Counted from the stretch's first letter, positions 1 to 9,736 are shown. The stretch: 64,000 bases of DNA from JADFRG01 sp046759305 (GCA_046759305.1 JBHIBY010000001.1:22221-86220), one strand, 5' to 3'. Made by a program: numbers and translations. The notes: a model not told the origin generated them from the letters alone.

Positions 1-739
1 TGGCAAGCTCACCGATCAGCTCGAAGCCCTGCTGTGCCCTCCAGATCTCCTGGTCCTTTTCGTCGGCGATCTCGGCCGGAGGCTCGAGGTTTGGGTTGTT
101 GGAGGTGCCGCGGCCGCCCGACACAATAACTGCTGCATCGGCCAGGCTTACCCCCACTTCTGACTCCTTGTAGCCCTGCACCTCTGTGAGCGGTTCGGAC
201 AATTCAAGATCGAGCTTTGTGAGCCCGTCTGGAGCTGCCGACGTCTTTTCAGGTGCCGGAAAGGCACGCGAGCGAATGGTCAGGATCTGAGGTCGCCGCT
301 CGTTATTCACTTCTTTGACCAGCAGCTTGCCGGCATAGATCGGGCGCATGGCAACAACGGCATTGCCGTCCAGCTCATATTCAACGATATCAGGTGAGAC
401 ACCGGTCTCCAGATCGATGGCCAGCATTCCCCCAAGCTCTCGGGTTCGACTTGTAGTCGGAAGAAGCACAATGTCGGCGCCTTGCTCCTTTACGATCTGT
501 GTCACTGCCTCCGTGTATAGCTCAGGTCGGAAGTGCTCGAGCTCAGGCAAATCGACGTAGAAGACCTCGCTGGCTCCATAGACCAGCGCCTCCTGAGCGA
601 GGGCCTCCACGCCACTTCCCAACACAATTGCCTTAACTTCCACACCCGTGGCCTCGGCCATACTCCGTCCCACTCCAAGGCTTTCCCACGAGGCGGGGAT
701 CGCGCGATCGTCGAAGTGATCGATATAGACGAGAACCAT
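1..739 (-). CDS. etfA: Electron transfer flavoprotein alpha subunit, 3' truncated by window edge
   Basis: Large subunit of the EtfAB heterodimer, which accepts electrons from acyl-CoA dehydrogenases and passes them towards the quinone pool. My translation of the minus strand begins MVLVYIDHFDDRAIPASWES and contains the SGGRG motif that opens the C-terminal FAD-binding domain; the FAD domain itself runs off the window. The ATG overlaps the etfB stop by one base (TGATG), so the two subunits are translationally coupled. The family assignment is firm; only about the first 245 residues are visible. Confidence 0.93.
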   Translation of the reverse strand, partial: MVLVYIDHFDDRAIPASWESLGVGRSMAEATGVEVKAIVLGSGVEALAQEALVYGASEVFYVDLPELEHFRPELYTEAVTQIVKEQGADIVLLPTTSRTRELGGMLAIDLETGVSPDIVEYELDGNAVVAMRPIYAGKLLVKEVNNERRPQILTIRSRAFPAPEKTSAAPDGLTKLDLELSEPLTEVQGYKESEVGVSLADAAVIVSGGRGTSNNPNLEPPAEIADEKDQEIWRAQQGFELIGELA

Positions 740-1521
740 CAGATCACCTTCTGCTCAATGAGGCGATCCGCAAGATTTGCTGTGATTTCTTCCGCATTGC
801 TGCCCTCGATAAACTCGCACTGGGCTTGCCCCTTCTCCGGGGCAATAATCTTCGTCCAGGCGAGCGCCGGTTGGGAACTCCCATCCAGTCCGATGTCCAC
901 ACCCGTCCATCGAGGTATTTCTGCCTTGGATGCCTTACGAATTCCCATGAAAGACGGGTAGCGAGGTTCATTGATCTCCTTCACAACGCTCACGACACCC
1001 GGCAGGGATCCGCTGACGATTTGCCGGCCCTCCTCAAGTAGCCGCTCCACAGTAATCTTTTTGCCGCCGGCATCGAGCTCAGAGATAGCTGCTACAAGAT
1101 TGAAAGATGGCCAACCAAGCCGCCGCGCCACCTGCGGTCCGGTGATACCCGTATCGGTGTCCACCGCCGCCTTGCCACAGAAGACGAGCTCGGTTGAGTC
1201 CAACATTTGTATTGCTGCCGCCAGAATGCTGGATGCCACAAGAGAATCAGCCGTCTCATAGGCAGAATCTCGGATGAGGATGGCTTCATCGCAGCCCATG
1301 GCGAGAGCCTGCTTGAGTGCTTCTTCAGCCGCATCGGTCCCCAGGCAGATGGCGGTAACCTTTCCACCCTCCGCCTCTTTAGTGAGCAGTGCCTGCTCCA
1401 CCGCATACTCGTCCCAGGGATTGAGTACCAGGGGAGCATCACCCCATGATGCTTTGCCATCAACGACGGACAGCGTAGCTGCCGTGTCGGGCGTCTGTTT
1501 GACGCAGACTACGATATTCAA
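739..1521 (-). CDS. etfB: Electron transfer flavoprotein beta subunit
   Basis: Small, AMP-binding subunit of the electron transfer flavoprotein, 260 aa, the usual length. It opens NIVVCVKQTPDT and carries the family pattern LNPWDEYAVEQAL, followed by DTGITGPQVARRLGWP. The start is a TTG, supported by AGGAGG five bases upstream. It sits just downstream of an acyl-CoA dehydrogenase on the same strand and overlaps etfA, which places the three genes in one acyl-CoA oxidation unit. Identity is secure. Confidence 0.96.
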   Translation of the reverse strand: MNIVVCVKQTPDTAATLSVVDGKASWGDAPLVLNPWDEYAVEQALLTKEAEGGKVTAICLGTDAAEEALKQALAMGCDEAILIRDSAYETADSLVASSILAAAIQMLDSTELVFCGKAAVDTDTGITGPQVARRLGWPSFNLVAAISELDAGGKKITVERLLEEGRQIVSGSLPGVVSVVKEINEPRYPSFMGIRKASKAEIPRWTGVDIGLDGSSQPALAWTKIIAPEKGQAQCEFIEGSNAEEITANLADRLIEQKVI

Positions 1522-1635
1522 TCTACCCTCCTAGTAGGTAATCTCACCGCGGGATTGAGCTGATTTCGTGTCGCTCAAGGTATGCACCCTGGCGACAGAG
1601 TTTGGAGATCCCGCAATCGATGGATTGGGGAATCG

Positions 1636-2847
1636 CTATTCGGATTGCCACACGTCCGCGTCGTAGGCCGGCATCTCACGCCGGAGGGGCCGATCCGCGC
1701 GTGATCCCAACGCATAACCTGCCTGGATCAGGGAATGTATTTCGTTAGTCCCTTCGTAAATCATGGCCCCCCTCGAATTCCGTAAGTATCGTTCAACCGC
1801 ATACTCGTCACTGTATCCGTAAGCACCATGTACGGCGATGGCCTCTGAGGCGGCGGCAAAGGAAGCATCGGTTGCGAATTGCTTTGCCATCGAAGTTTGA
1901 ACCGTATTTCGCAAGCCCCGATTCTTGAGCCATCCGGCTTTCAGGTAGAGCAGCTTAGCAATCTCATAGTCCTGAGACATGCGGGCAATTTTTACCTGCA
2001 CCAATTGGTGGTTTGCAATCGGTCGTCCGAATGCTTTGCGCTCGTTGGCATAAGCCACGCTAGCTTCCAGGCAAGCGCGGATCAAACCCGCCGCACCTGC
2101 TCCCACGGTATAGCGACCGCTGTCGAATCCGGACATCGTAATCTTAAAGCCCTCGCCTTCTTCACCCACTAAGCTGTCCCCAGGAAGGCGCACATCGTGC
2201 AGGGAAATCCAGCCCGTGGAACCTGCACGCACGCCGAGCTTTCCTTTTATATCGCCGGTGGTCACGCCTTCGCTCTTCAAGTCCACAATGAAAGAGGACA
2301 ACGCTTCGCTCGGCCGATCCGGCTCGAAATTGGTACGCGCGGTAAGCAAGGCGTAATCTGCCTTGGCTGCGAGCGAGATCCACATCTTTTCACCATTGAG
2401 CACGTAATCACTTCCGTCCTTTTTAGCCGTGGTCTGCATGCTCGCCACGTCGGAGCCCATTCCCGATTCCGTGAATGCGCCACAGCCAATCTTCTCGCCT
2501 TTCGCGAGTGGTATCAGATACTTCTCCTTTTGTTCCTCCGTGCCCCATTGCAGTAAAGTCAAGCTAGAGAGGCCGACGTGAACCGACATGATGACCCGCA
2601 AAGTCGAGTCGACGGCCTCCAGTTCCTCGCAAGCGAGGCCAAGTGAGATGAAGTCGAATCCCTGGCCGCCGAAACGGACTGGCAAACAAACACCCAGGAT
2701 GCCAAGCTCGGCCATCCTGGGCAGTATCTCAGGTGCCATTTCTTGCTTTCGGTCCCACTCACCGATGTTTGGGGCTATCTCTTTTTGAGCAAAATCACGT
2801 ACCATCTTTTGAGACATCTCGTGCTCTTCGGTGAGACCAAATTCCAT
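1636..2847 (-). CDS. Acyl-CoA dehydrogenase
   Basis: FAD-dependent alpha,beta-dehydrogenation of an acyl-CoA thioester; electrons would go to the adjacent EtfAB. The 403-aa product begins MEFGLTEEHEMSQKMVRDFA. It shows the flavin-loop motif FTESGMGSDV, a family signature near AIVERYLRNSRG-like sequence (AVERYLRNSRGAMIYEGTNE), and the catalytic-Glu motif YEGTNEIH. I chose the ATG at 2847 because GGAGGGTTGC lies just upstream; a longer reading to 2967 has no conserved residues. Substrate chain length cannot be read from sequence. The 108 bases to the divergent gene at 2956 hold both promoters. Confidence 0.94.
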   Translation of the reverse strand: MEFGLTEEHEMSQKMVRDFAQKEIAPNIGEWDRKQEMAPEILPRMAELGILGVCLPVRFGGQGFDFISLGLACEELEAVDSTLRVIMSVHVGLSSLTLLQWGTEEQKEKYLIPLAKGEKIGCGAFTESGMGSDVASMQTTAKKDGSDYVLNGEKMWISLAAKADYALLTARTNFEPDRPSEALSSFIVDLKSEGVTTGDIKGKLGVRAGSTGWISLHDVRLPGDSLVGEEGEGFKITMSGFDSGRYTVGAGAAGLIRACLEASVAYANERKAFGRPIANHQLVQVKIARMSQDYEIAKLLYLKAGWLKNRGLRNTVQTSMAKQFATDASFAAASEAIAVHGAYGYSDEYAVERYLRNSRGAMIYEGTNEIHSLIQAGYALGSRADRPLRREMPAYDADVWQSE

Positions 2848-2955
2848 CGTGCAACCCTCCGGAAATCGACCGTTATTATAGCTGTGTGAGCGTATGGACA
2901 ATTCATCCAGTGGGAACCATCCGTTGCTGAGGGAACAGGAGGCGAGCCAAATCTG

Positions 2956-3897
2956 ATGGAAGAGCAAATTATCGACTGGCTACTTGAGGGCGACGTCTCG
3001 ATCCAATACCAGGCCTGGCGTGATCTCCTTGATCAAGAGCGGCCGGATCTGCGTGGACAAATTGCTACCGAGGGCTGGGGCGCGCGCTTTCTCAGCCTGC
3101 GCAACGACAATGGACATTGGGGGAGAGCCTACTACCAGCCGAAATGGATCTCCACCCACTACACGATCTTGGATCTCAAGAACCTTGGGATATCTCCAGC
3201 AGTGCCGGCGATCCACGAGACGCTGCGCGACGTTCTTGAGCACCAAAAAGGGCCTGACGGAGGGATCAATACGTCCCCTACGATCAAGCAAAGTGACGTC
3301 TGCTTGAATGGTATGTTCCTCAACTTTGCTGCCTATTTCGAGATGTCAGTGGAATCGCTTCAGTCCATCGTCGATTTCATTCTTAGCGAGCACATGAATG
3401 ATGGGGGGTTCAACTGCGATGCCAGCCGGTGGGGTGCGGTGCACAGTTCGCTACACTCGACTCTATCGATTCTGGAAGGAATCTTGGAGTTCACCGCAAA
3501 CGGATATTCTTACCGGACTCCAGAGCTCCTTCAGGTTGCGGCGGCAGCAAGGGAATTTATTCTCCAGCATCGTCTCTATAAGTCCGACCGCACTGGTGAG
3601 ATCATTGACAAGCGGATGCTGCTTCTCTCCTACCCTGCGCGCTGGTATTACGACATACTCCGCGCGCTAGATTACTTCCAATGCGCGGGAGTCGAATTTG
3701 ATCCAAGAATGCAGGACGCACTGGACGTATTGATCAAGAAGCGTCGCAAGGACGGCAAGTGGCCGGTGCAGGGAAAGCATCCAGGTCAGACACACTTCGA
3801 GATGGAGCTCCCTCGTGAGCCGAGTCGTTGGAACACATTGCGCGCGTTGCGGGTACTGAAGCATTTTGATCTGATGACGCGACCCGGCGTGCGATAG
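2956..3897 (+). CDS. Prenyltransferase/squalene-cyclase-like alpha-toroid protein
   Basis: A 313-aa soluble protein with repeated helical units of the terpenoid cyclase/protein prenyltransferase toroid fold: QKGPDGGINTSPT, HMNDGGFNCDASRWGAVHSS and KKRRKDGKWPVQGKHPG resemble QW-type repeats. No DxDD protonation motif or signal peptide is seen, so true cyclase activity is doubtful. ATG start with AGGAGG about 12 bases upstream. It is transcribed divergently from the acyl-CoA dehydrogenase. Substrate unknown; fold assignment is by motif only. Confidence 0.7.
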   Translation: MEEQIIDWLLEGDVSIQYQAWRDLLDQERPDLRGQIATEGWGARFLSLRNDNGHWGRAYYQPKWISTHYTILDLKNLGISPAVPAIHETLRDVLEHQKGPDGGINTSPTIKQSDVCLNGMFLNFAAYFEMSVESLQSIVDFILSEHMNDGGFNCDASRWGAVHSSLHSTLSILEGILEFTANGYSYRTPELLQVAAAAREFILQHRLYKSDRTGEIIDKRMLLLSYPARWYYDILRALDYFQCAGVEFDPRMQDALDVLIKKRRKDGKWPVQGKHPGQTHFEMELPREPSRWNTLRALRVLKHFDLMTRPGVR

Positions 3898-3994
3898 TAT
3901 CTCGTCGGCTCGCAATCTCCAACGCTGTTTGCCGTCATAGATCCGGCATGAAGCCCTCGGCAATCTGTCAAGGGCGTTGTATTATCGTGCGACA

Positions 3995-5395
3995 ATGGAA
4001 CTCTTTCGCAGGCGTGGGCTCCACGTTGCAGCCGTACTCATCCTCGTCGTGGCGCTCGGAGTCACCGCATATCCTGCCAGCTGGACCGAAAATCTCGAGG
4101 CAGCAAGCACGGCTATTCTCGCAGGGCGATTGGATCTCGCGCTGCCAGCCCTGGCGGATGCGATTGCGCTCGAGCCTGAGGTACCAGCACTGCACATGCG
4201 AGCAGCTCAGGGTGCACTTGCATCCGATGAAGCCAACCAAGCCATCGACTATCTGAGTCAGGTGCCCGGGAACGAGTCGCGCATCGAGTGTCTGGAGCTG
4301 GGTGTAAAGATTCGGGCTGGCCTTATTGAGGAGGCACTTGATCAGCTGGAGCGAGCACGCTGCCCAGACCAGGCAGTCCTACTGCGAGAAGAAGCAAACC
4401 TGCTGTTCGCCGCGGGCGACTATCAGGAAGCCAAACAAATACTCGATGTATTGCAGATCTCGCTTCCTGCAACCCCAGAAGCCAGCGAAATGTTGGGGAC
4501 ACTAATTGCCGTGCACGACCCCGAAAATGCACTGAGTTTTCTAAGGCTAGCAATTGACCTCGACCCAGAAGGCGCAAGCCTGGCGTATGAGCTTATCAAA
4601 GCCATAGAATCTGCTCGAAGCGAGGAGAACGCCTCCTTTACACTCGCCCAGGTGGGTCAGACGCTTGCAAGGGCAGAAATGTGGTCGCTGGCTGCCACCG
4701 CATTTGAGAATGCCTTGTTGCATGATCCCGACTATACGGAGGCAAGGGCGTACTACGGGCTGGCGTTGGATCGATCCGGTCAGGATGGCCTTTCGGAACT
4801 TGAGCGTGCTGCAGCCGAAGCGCCTCAGGCTTCGCTGCCCCGCGTGCTCCTTGGAAAACATTGGTTGATTAGTGGAGAGCCAATTCGTGCTGTAGAGGCA
4901 TACGAACAGGCCGCCGTCCTTGCACCTGAGGATCCATTCGTCGCAGTGGATCTCGGGGCTGCGTATGCGGCCACGGGCGACATGTCGGCCGCCCGCTTGG
5001 CCTATCTGTACGCTGCAAACCTTGCGCCGGACGATGCTGCTCTATGGTCGCTACTCGCCCAATTTTCACTGGACTATGAGATTGACCTGGATGAGATCGG
5101 GTTGCCAGCCGCTCGCCAAGTGGTGATGCTCCAGCCACGGGATGCGGCTGCACTCGACCGACTTGGATTCACTCACTTCCTGCTTGGGAATTGGGTCCTG
5201 GCTGAGCGGTTTATTATGGAGGCCATACAAGTCGATAGCAGTTTGGCCAGCGCACAGTATCATCTGGGTCTGCTCCGGCTTGCTGCTGGAGATATCGCGG
5301 GGGGGCGCTCCGCACTTGCCTCCGCTACGGCGCTCGATCCTGATGGACGTCTCGGTAACCTCGCTCGACGCTCGCTTGAGAACCTAAACCCTTGA
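3995..5395 (+). CDS. Membrane-anchored tetratricopeptide-repeat protein
   Basis: About 466 aa. An N-terminal signal anchor (HVAAVLILVVALGVTAYPA, residues roughly 10-28) is followed by around ten TPR-type helical pairs, e.g. ARAYYGLALDRSGQDG, VAVDLGAAYAATGDMSAA, ALDRLGFTHFLLGNWVLA and AQYHLGLLRLAAGDIAG. TPR proteins scaffold other proteins; no enzymatic domain is present. A TATTAT -10 box (3980-3985) ends nine bases before the ATG and no Shine-Dalgarno is visible, so the message may be nearly leaderless. A TTG at 3977 in the same frame is an alternative start. Followed closely by a lipoprotein gene. Confidence 0.8.
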   Translation: MELFRRRGLHVAAVLILVVALGVTAYPASWTENLEAASTAILAGRLDLALPALADAIALEPEVPALHMRAAQGALASDEANQAIDYLSQVPGNESRIECLELGVKIRAGLIEEALDQLERARCPDQAVLLREEANLLFAAGDYQEAKQILDVLQISLPATPEASEMLGTLIAVHDPENALSFLRLAIDLDPEGASLAYELIKAIESARSEENASFTLAQVGQTLARAEMWSLAATAFENALLHDPDYTEARAYYGLALDRSGQDGLSELERAAAEAPQASLPRVLLGKHWLISGEPIRAVEAYEQAAVLAPEDPFVAVDLGAAYAATGDMSAARLAYLYAANLAPDDAALWSLLAQFSLDYEIDLDEIGLPAARQVVMLQPRDAAALDRLGFTHFLLGNWVLAERFIMEAIQVDSSLASAQYHLGLLRLAAGDIAGGRSALASATALDPDGRLGNLARRSLENLNP

Positions 5396-5414
5396 ACCCG
5401 TCCGACGGAAAAGC

Positions 5415-6056
5415 ATGAACCTATCTCGAGCGACTCTGCTAGTCTTGGGGTCGTTAGTGGCTGCCGCGTGTGGTGTGTCGTCGGATCCGGGAGAAGTCAT
5501 CTTTCAGGACGATTTCTCGAGACCGGTTAGCGGTTGGGATCGATACTACGATTCGACCTATTCCTCTGATTATCACGAGGGAGGCTACCGGATACACGTT
5601 CTTGAATCGACTACCGATGCATGGGCGGTCCCTCATCTAGATCTGGCAGATGTACAGATTGAAGTAGATGCCACAAAGCTCGGTGGACCGGAGGACAACG
5701 TATACGGTGTGCTGTGTCGGTATCAGGATGCGCGCAATTTCTATTTCTTTCTGATATCTAGCGACGGGTACTCGGGAATTGGGGTGTACAAGGACGGTCG
5801 CCGCAGACTGCTTACTGATGAAAGCCTGCTCCCCTCTGAAGCTGTCAATCACGGTGAGACCCCTAATCACATTCGGGCCGATTGCAGCGGATATCAACTA
5901 CGACTATTGGTAAATGGAATTCTTGTCGCCGAGACGCAGGCTGCAGAATGGCCCAGTGGAGATGTGGGACTGATAGCGGGCACCTATGGGCAAGCCGGGA
6001 CAGAGATTCTTTTCGACAACTTTTCTGTACTTCAGTCCGATCCCCAGACGCCATAA
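5415..6056 (+). CDS. Lipoprotein with concanavalin/DUF1080-like domain
   Basis: 213 aa. A signal peptide ends in a lipobox (LGSLVAAAC, Cys about residue 19), so the protein is probably lipid-anchored outside the membrane. The mature part has the pattern of a beta-sandwich of the DUF1080/laminin-G class: FQDDFSRPVSGWDRYY near the start, a central NVYGVLCRYQDARNFYFFLI strand pair, and the closing TEILFDNFSVLQ. Such domains bind carbohydrate or are passive; no catalytic residues can be assigned. It starts 20 bases after the TPR gene and is probably cotranscribed. Confidence 0.72.
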   Translation: MNLSRATLLVLGSLVAAACGVSSDPGEVIFQDDFSRPVSGWDRYYDSTYSSDYHEGGYRIHVLESTTDAWAVPHLDLADVQIEVDATKLGGPEDNVYGVLCRYQDARNFYFFLISSDGYSGIGVYKDGRRRLLTDESLLPSEAVNHGETPNHIRADCSGYQLRLLVNGILVAETQAAEWPSGDVGLIAGTYGQAGTEILFDNFSVLQSDPQTP

Positions 6057-6160
6057 TGCCCAACAATCGAGCCCTGTCTGGCAAATTGATAGTTATGTTA
6101 GGTACAAAGCTTGAGATATAGCTCTGATTACCTTCCGGATCTCTGCGCCAACTGCTCATG

Positions 6161-6166
6161 TATAAT
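6161..6166 (+). promoter_or_regulatory. -10 box placed for a leaderless yqeY transcript
   Basis: A perfect TATAAT lies six bases before the ATG at 6173, so transcription would begin on or beside the start codon. No convincing -35 element is found at 17 bp and no Shine-Dalgarno is present. Confidence 0.6.
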
Positions 6167-6172
6167 CGCGGC

Positions 6173-6619
6173 ATGTTAACGAAGGATGACCTCGAAGCGA
6201 GGCTGAAGGCTGCAATTCGAGGGGGTAGTGACCTCCACAAGCGTACGCTCCGGATGGTGCTTTCAGAATGGAAGCTTGCGGAAATTGAGCGCGGTGGCGA
6301 GCTAGACGAGACAGCCGCCATAGCGCTTCTTCAGAAGCAGGCCAAAGCTCGGCGTGAGGCGATCGCGGATGCTGAGAACGCTGGGCGGGCCGACATCGTA
6401 GATTCGACTCAGGAGGAACTGACCTACCTTGAAACATTCCTCCCCCAACCCCTTAGCCAGGCCGAGCTTGAGCAGCTGGCTCGAGAATCGATTCTGGAAA
6501 CGGGCGCAACGGAGCCAGGGCAGATGGGCATAGTCATGAAGGACCTCATGCCTCGCCTCGGAGGCCGCGCGGAAGGCAAGCAAGCCAGCGAAGTGGTGCT
6601 TAGCTTGCTGGGCTCATAG
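6173..6619 (+). CDS. yqeY: GatB/YqeY-domain protein
   Basis: 148-aa protein that corresponds to the C-terminal helical tail domain of the GatB amidotransferase subunit but stands alone; such proteins are thought to interact with tRNA or aminoacyl-tRNA, without a proven reaction. Characteristic segments are LRMVLSEWKLAEIERGGEL, QAKARREAIADAENAGR and the C-terminal MGIVMKDLMPRLGGRAEGK. The ATG at 6173 is preceded by a -10 box at six bases. pgpH follows ten bases later, so the genes are likely an operon. Confidence 0.9.
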   Translation: MLTKDDLEARLKAAIRGGSDLHKRTLRMVLSEWKLAEIERGGELDETAAIALLQKQAKARREAIADAENAGRADIVDSTQEELTYLETFLPQPLSQAELEQLARESILETGATEPGQMGIVMKDLMPRLGGRAEGKQASEVVLSLLGS

Positions 6620-6628
6620 AGATCGACC

Positions 6629-8818
6629 ATGGATGATAGGCGCCTTACTTTTCGTCGCCGAATTTCCCGCACTTGGGAAGCTACTCAACTGTGGATCATT
6701 TTTGCTTTTGGCTTGATCGGAACTATTCTGGCCCTCTCAGCTAGCTCAGCTGAAAACGGATCAGCAGTCGCCCTGCAGACTGGGGATGTAGCAGCGCAGG
6801 ATGTACTGGCGCCCCATGAGCTAAGTTATGAGAGTTCCGTATTGACGGATCAGGCTAGGACCGCGGCAGAACAAGCAGTGGCGGAAATCTTCGATCCTCC
6901 AAATAGCGCAATTGCCAGACTTCAACTTGAACGCCTCACAGCTACGCTTAACTTCATCTCTTCGGTTCGAGCCGATGGTTTTGCCACCACGGAGGAACGC
7001 CTGCAAGATGTAATGTCGATGGAAGATCTGCAGCTGGACCCACCGATGGCCGAGGCGATCTTGGATCTACCAGCTTCACGCTGGGAAGCAGTCCGGCTCG
7101 AGTCATTGTCCGTCCTGGAGCAGGTCATGCGAGGCGAAATCCGAGAAGACCGCGTGGTTGACGCCTCGCGAGGGATTCGTACATTGATCAGCTTTGGAAT
7201 GGCTGAAGAGCAGGCTCAACTCGTGGAAGAACTCGTGGGTGCATTTGTTGTAGCGAACGCGCTCCTCAACGAGGAAGAGACCGCAGCTGCCCGCACATCG
7301 GCCCGAGATGCTGTGGCTCCGGTCACCCGCTCCTTTGCCCCAGGGCAGATTATCGTCGCCCGTGGAGATCCGGTTTCCGCGATCGATTTGGAGGCGCTGA
7401 AGTCGTTTGACTTAATAGAACCTCCGAGTCGATTGCAGGATCTGGCTTTGCTCGCTTTACTGGTAACACTTCTGGGCAGCGCGGTTGCCCTCTTCGCTTA
7501 CCGTTTCAATCCTGAAATGATGCAGAATGTGCGCATCTCCTGGGTCAACGCCGCACTCTTTGTGATCACCTCCTTGGGGCTGGGATATGCGGTGTCGGGC
7601 CAGTCCGTACTGCCTTACTTCTTCCCTGCCGCTACCTTGCCGATGCTATTTGCGATCCTGGTGGGTCCAGGCATGGGTGTCATGTCGGCACTGGCGCTCG
7701 GTGCGCTGGCAGGTTACCTGGGACTTCGGGGATTGGAAATCGCGCTTTACTTCATGCTGAGCGGCGCGCTTGGAGCCTTGGCAATTGGTCGTGCTGAGCG
7801 TTTAGGGATCTTCGCTTGGGCCGGCCTGGTTGCTAGCCTGGCTGCGATCTCCGTGGTTGTTATCTTTCGAGTTCCGGATCCAGCGGTGGACATCGTTGAG
7901 AAAGCCCGCGTGGTGGGTGGCGCTCTGGTCACCGGTATTCTCTCCGCCGGTTTGGCCTTCGGCGTGCTACTGCTCATCGGAAGCACACTACGAATCACGA
8001 CGAATATTCAACTCATCGAAATTTCGCGTCCAGACCATCCTCTGCTGCAACTGCTGCTACGGACCGCACCCGGCACATATCAGCACAGTCTTCAAGTGGC
8101 CAACTTAGCGGAGCAAGCGACAAGGGCAATCGGTGCCAACGCGCTGCTCACGCGGGTGGGCTGCCTCTATCACGACGTTGGCAAGACGGAGCGCCCGCAA
8201 TTTTTCATCGAGAATCAGCTTTCAGGACAGAACATCCACGAGCAAATGGATCCCGCGACCAGCGCCAGCATGATCATCGCTCATGTTACGGATGGCCTCG
8301 AATTAGCCCGAAAACACAGGCTACCAAGTGTGGTGACCGACTTCATTCTCGAGCATCATGGAACCATGCGCACCGATTACCAGTATCACCTGGCCCTGAA
8401 GACCGCGGGTGACGACCCGGATAGCGTAGATCCACGTGACTTCACGTATCCCGGTCCCCGACCTCGTTCTAGAGAGACCGCCATTCTGATGCTCGCGGAT
8501 GGAGTAGAAGCCAAAATCCGATCCGACAAGCCGGGCGACGAGGCCTCGCTGGATGAATCAGTTGCTTGGGTCATCGAAGACCGGCTTTCCAAGAAACAGT
8601 TGGCCCGCACAGATTTGACTCTGAAGAATTTGGACACCATTCGCAGATCCTTTGTTAAGACCCTTCGCAGCATTTACCACCCACGAATTCGTTACCCGGA
8701 GGCGGCGGATCCACAACTTGAAGAGCCCGCCGCACCTGTACCTGTGGTCACGGATCCAAGCGATGCTGAATTGCAGGAGACTGAAACAGCTGCCACGGCC
8801 GAACCCAAAGAGGCTTGA
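6629..8818 (+). CDS. pgpH: 7TM-HD phosphohydrolase, probable c-di-AMP phosphodiesterase (PgpH/YqfF family)
   Basis: 729 aa with the whole PgpH layout: one N-terminal TM helix, an extracellular 7TMR-HDED region (residues about 40-260), seven TM helices (about 270-460), then a cytoplasmic HD domain. The HD motif is visible at His486 (QHSLQVANLAEQ) and His515-Asp516 (LYHDVGK), with EHHGTMRT further on. PgpH in Firmicutes hydrolyses c-di-AMP; the substrate here is inferred from family. A Pro/Glu/Ala-rich tail ends the protein. Its neighbours yqeY, ybeY and dgkA are the classic partners of this gene. Confidence 0.92.
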   Translation: MDDRRLTFRRRISRTWEATQLWIIFAFGLIGTILALSASSAENGSAVALQTGDVAAQDVLAPHELSYESSVLTDQARTAAEQAVAEIFDPPNSAIARLQLERLTATLNFISSVRADGFATTEERLQDVMSMEDLQLDPPMAEAILDLPASRWEAVRLESLSVLEQVMRGEIREDRVVDASRGIRTLISFGMAEEQAQLVEELVGAFVVANALLNEEETAAARTSARDAVAPVTRSFAPGQIIVARGDPVSAIDLEALKSFDLIEPPSRLQDLALLALLVTLLGSAVALFAYRFNPEMMQNVRISWVNAALFVITSLGLGYAVSGQSVLPYFFPAATLPMLFAILVGPGMGVMSALALGALAGYLGLRGLEIALYFMLSGALGALAIGRAERLGIFAWAGLVASLAAISVVVIFRVPDPAVDIVEKARVVGGALVTGILSAGLAFGVLLLIGSTLRITTNIQLIEISRPDHPLLQLLLRTAPGTYQHSLQVANLAEQATRAIGANALLTRVGCLYHDVGKTERPQFFIENQLSGQNIHEQMDPATSASMIIAHVTDGLELARKHRLPSVVTDFILEHHGTMRTDYQYHLALKTAGDDPDSVDPRDFTYPGPRPRSRETAILMLADGVEAKIRSDKPGDEASLDESVAWVIEDRLSKKQLARTDLTLKNLDTIRRSFVKTLRSIYHPRIRYPEAADPQLEEPAAPVPVVTDPSDAELQETETAATAEPKEA

Positions 8819-8861
8819 CGCCTTAGGTCACTCGTCATTACGATTCCAAGGTGAGGATTGG

Positions 8862-9320
8862 ATGAGCACAGAAGTACAGGTTCAAGGAGGCCCCTACGGA
8901 GCTGGCTTCGATCAATCCATCATCGCGGCTGCCGAGGCTACTCTCCAGGATCAGAAGGTTGATTCTGGAACGCTAACGGTTGTTCTCACAGATGAGCCTG
9001 GGATCTGCGAATACAACCTTCGCTATGCCGGGATCAACCAGCCCACGGACGTGCTTTCGTTTCCGGGAGGCGAGACTGATCCTGAGACCGGCGCAGAATA
9101 CCTTGGAGACGTGATCGTTTGCCCACCGATAGCCCTGACGGGCGCTGCGATGGGACGGCACGCTTTACTAAATGAGCTGTGTCTGCTGACCGTGCATGGC
9201 GTGCTTCATCTACTCAGTCATGATCATGACAATGAAGAAAGCTACAAGCGGATGTTCGATGCACAAGAGCGAATCTTGCAGCGCCTGGGCGACCCGATCG
9301 AGGGCACTTCAGATCGATAG
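8862..9320 (+). CDS. ybeY: Endoribonuclease YbeY (rRNA maturation factor)
   Basis: 152-aa zinc-dependent endoribonuclease for 16S rRNA 3'-end maturation and ribosome quality control. The zinc site HGVLHLLSHDHDN matches the family H-x3-H-x5-H arrangement, and NQPTDVLSFPGGE is the conserved central block. The ATG at 8862 has a GGTGAGGA site just upstream; a longer frame open from 8652 lies inside pgpH and is not used. It sits between pgpH and dgkA, the typical order. Confidence 0.95.
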   Translation: MSTEVQVQGGPYGAGFDQSIIAAAEATLQDQKVDSGTLTVVLTDEPGICEYNLRYAGINQPTDVLSFPGGETDPETGAEYLGDVIVCPPIALTGAAMGRHALLNELCLLTVHGVLHLLSHDHDNEESYKRMFDAQERILQRLGDPIEGTSDR

Positions 9321-9373
9321 ACCATTCATGGGTACCCTATTTCGAATTGCACGCCCAAGATAGCGGACATTTC

Positions 9374-9736
9374 ATGCCCCTCCTCGTCAGGTCGTTCCGT
9401 GATGCCTTCTCGGGGATATCTTATGTGTTGCGTACCCAACGAAACGCTCGAATTCACCTGGCCGCCACAATCGCCTTGCTCCTGTTTGGCGCATGGCTTC
9501 GGCTTGAAATCGCGCAGTGGATTCCGCTGATCATAGCAGCCGGGCTTGTGTGGACGGCTGAGTTCATCAATACAGCCATCGAAGCTGCAGTCGATCTCAG
9601 CAGCCCAAGGGAGAATCCGTTGGCGGGTATCGCTAAAGACGTGAGCGCGGGTGCGGTCTTGCTCGCTGCCCTGGCGGCGGTATTGGTCGGCATCATGATC
9701 CTGGGCCCAGCGATGGTCTCTCGGTTGCTTTCATGA
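9374..9736 (+). CDS. dgkA: Diacylglycerol/undecaprenol kinase family protein
   Basis: Small integral membrane kinase, about 120 aa with three TM helices. In Gram-positive-type bacteria this family phosphorylates undecaprenol and so recycles the cell-wall lipid carrier. The signature EFINTAIEAAVDL is intact and is followed by KDVSAGAVLLAAL. The ATG at 9374 aligns with usual N-termini (SFRDAFSGISYVLRTQRN); an upstream TTG at 9347 would add nine residues. It follows ybeY by 53 bases. Confidence 0.92.
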   Translation: MPLLVRSFRDAFSGISYVLRTQRNARIHLAATIALLLFGAWLRLEIAQWIPLIIAAGLVWTAEFINTAIEAAVDLSSPRENPLAGIAKDVSAGAVLLAALAAVLVGIMILGPAMVSRLLS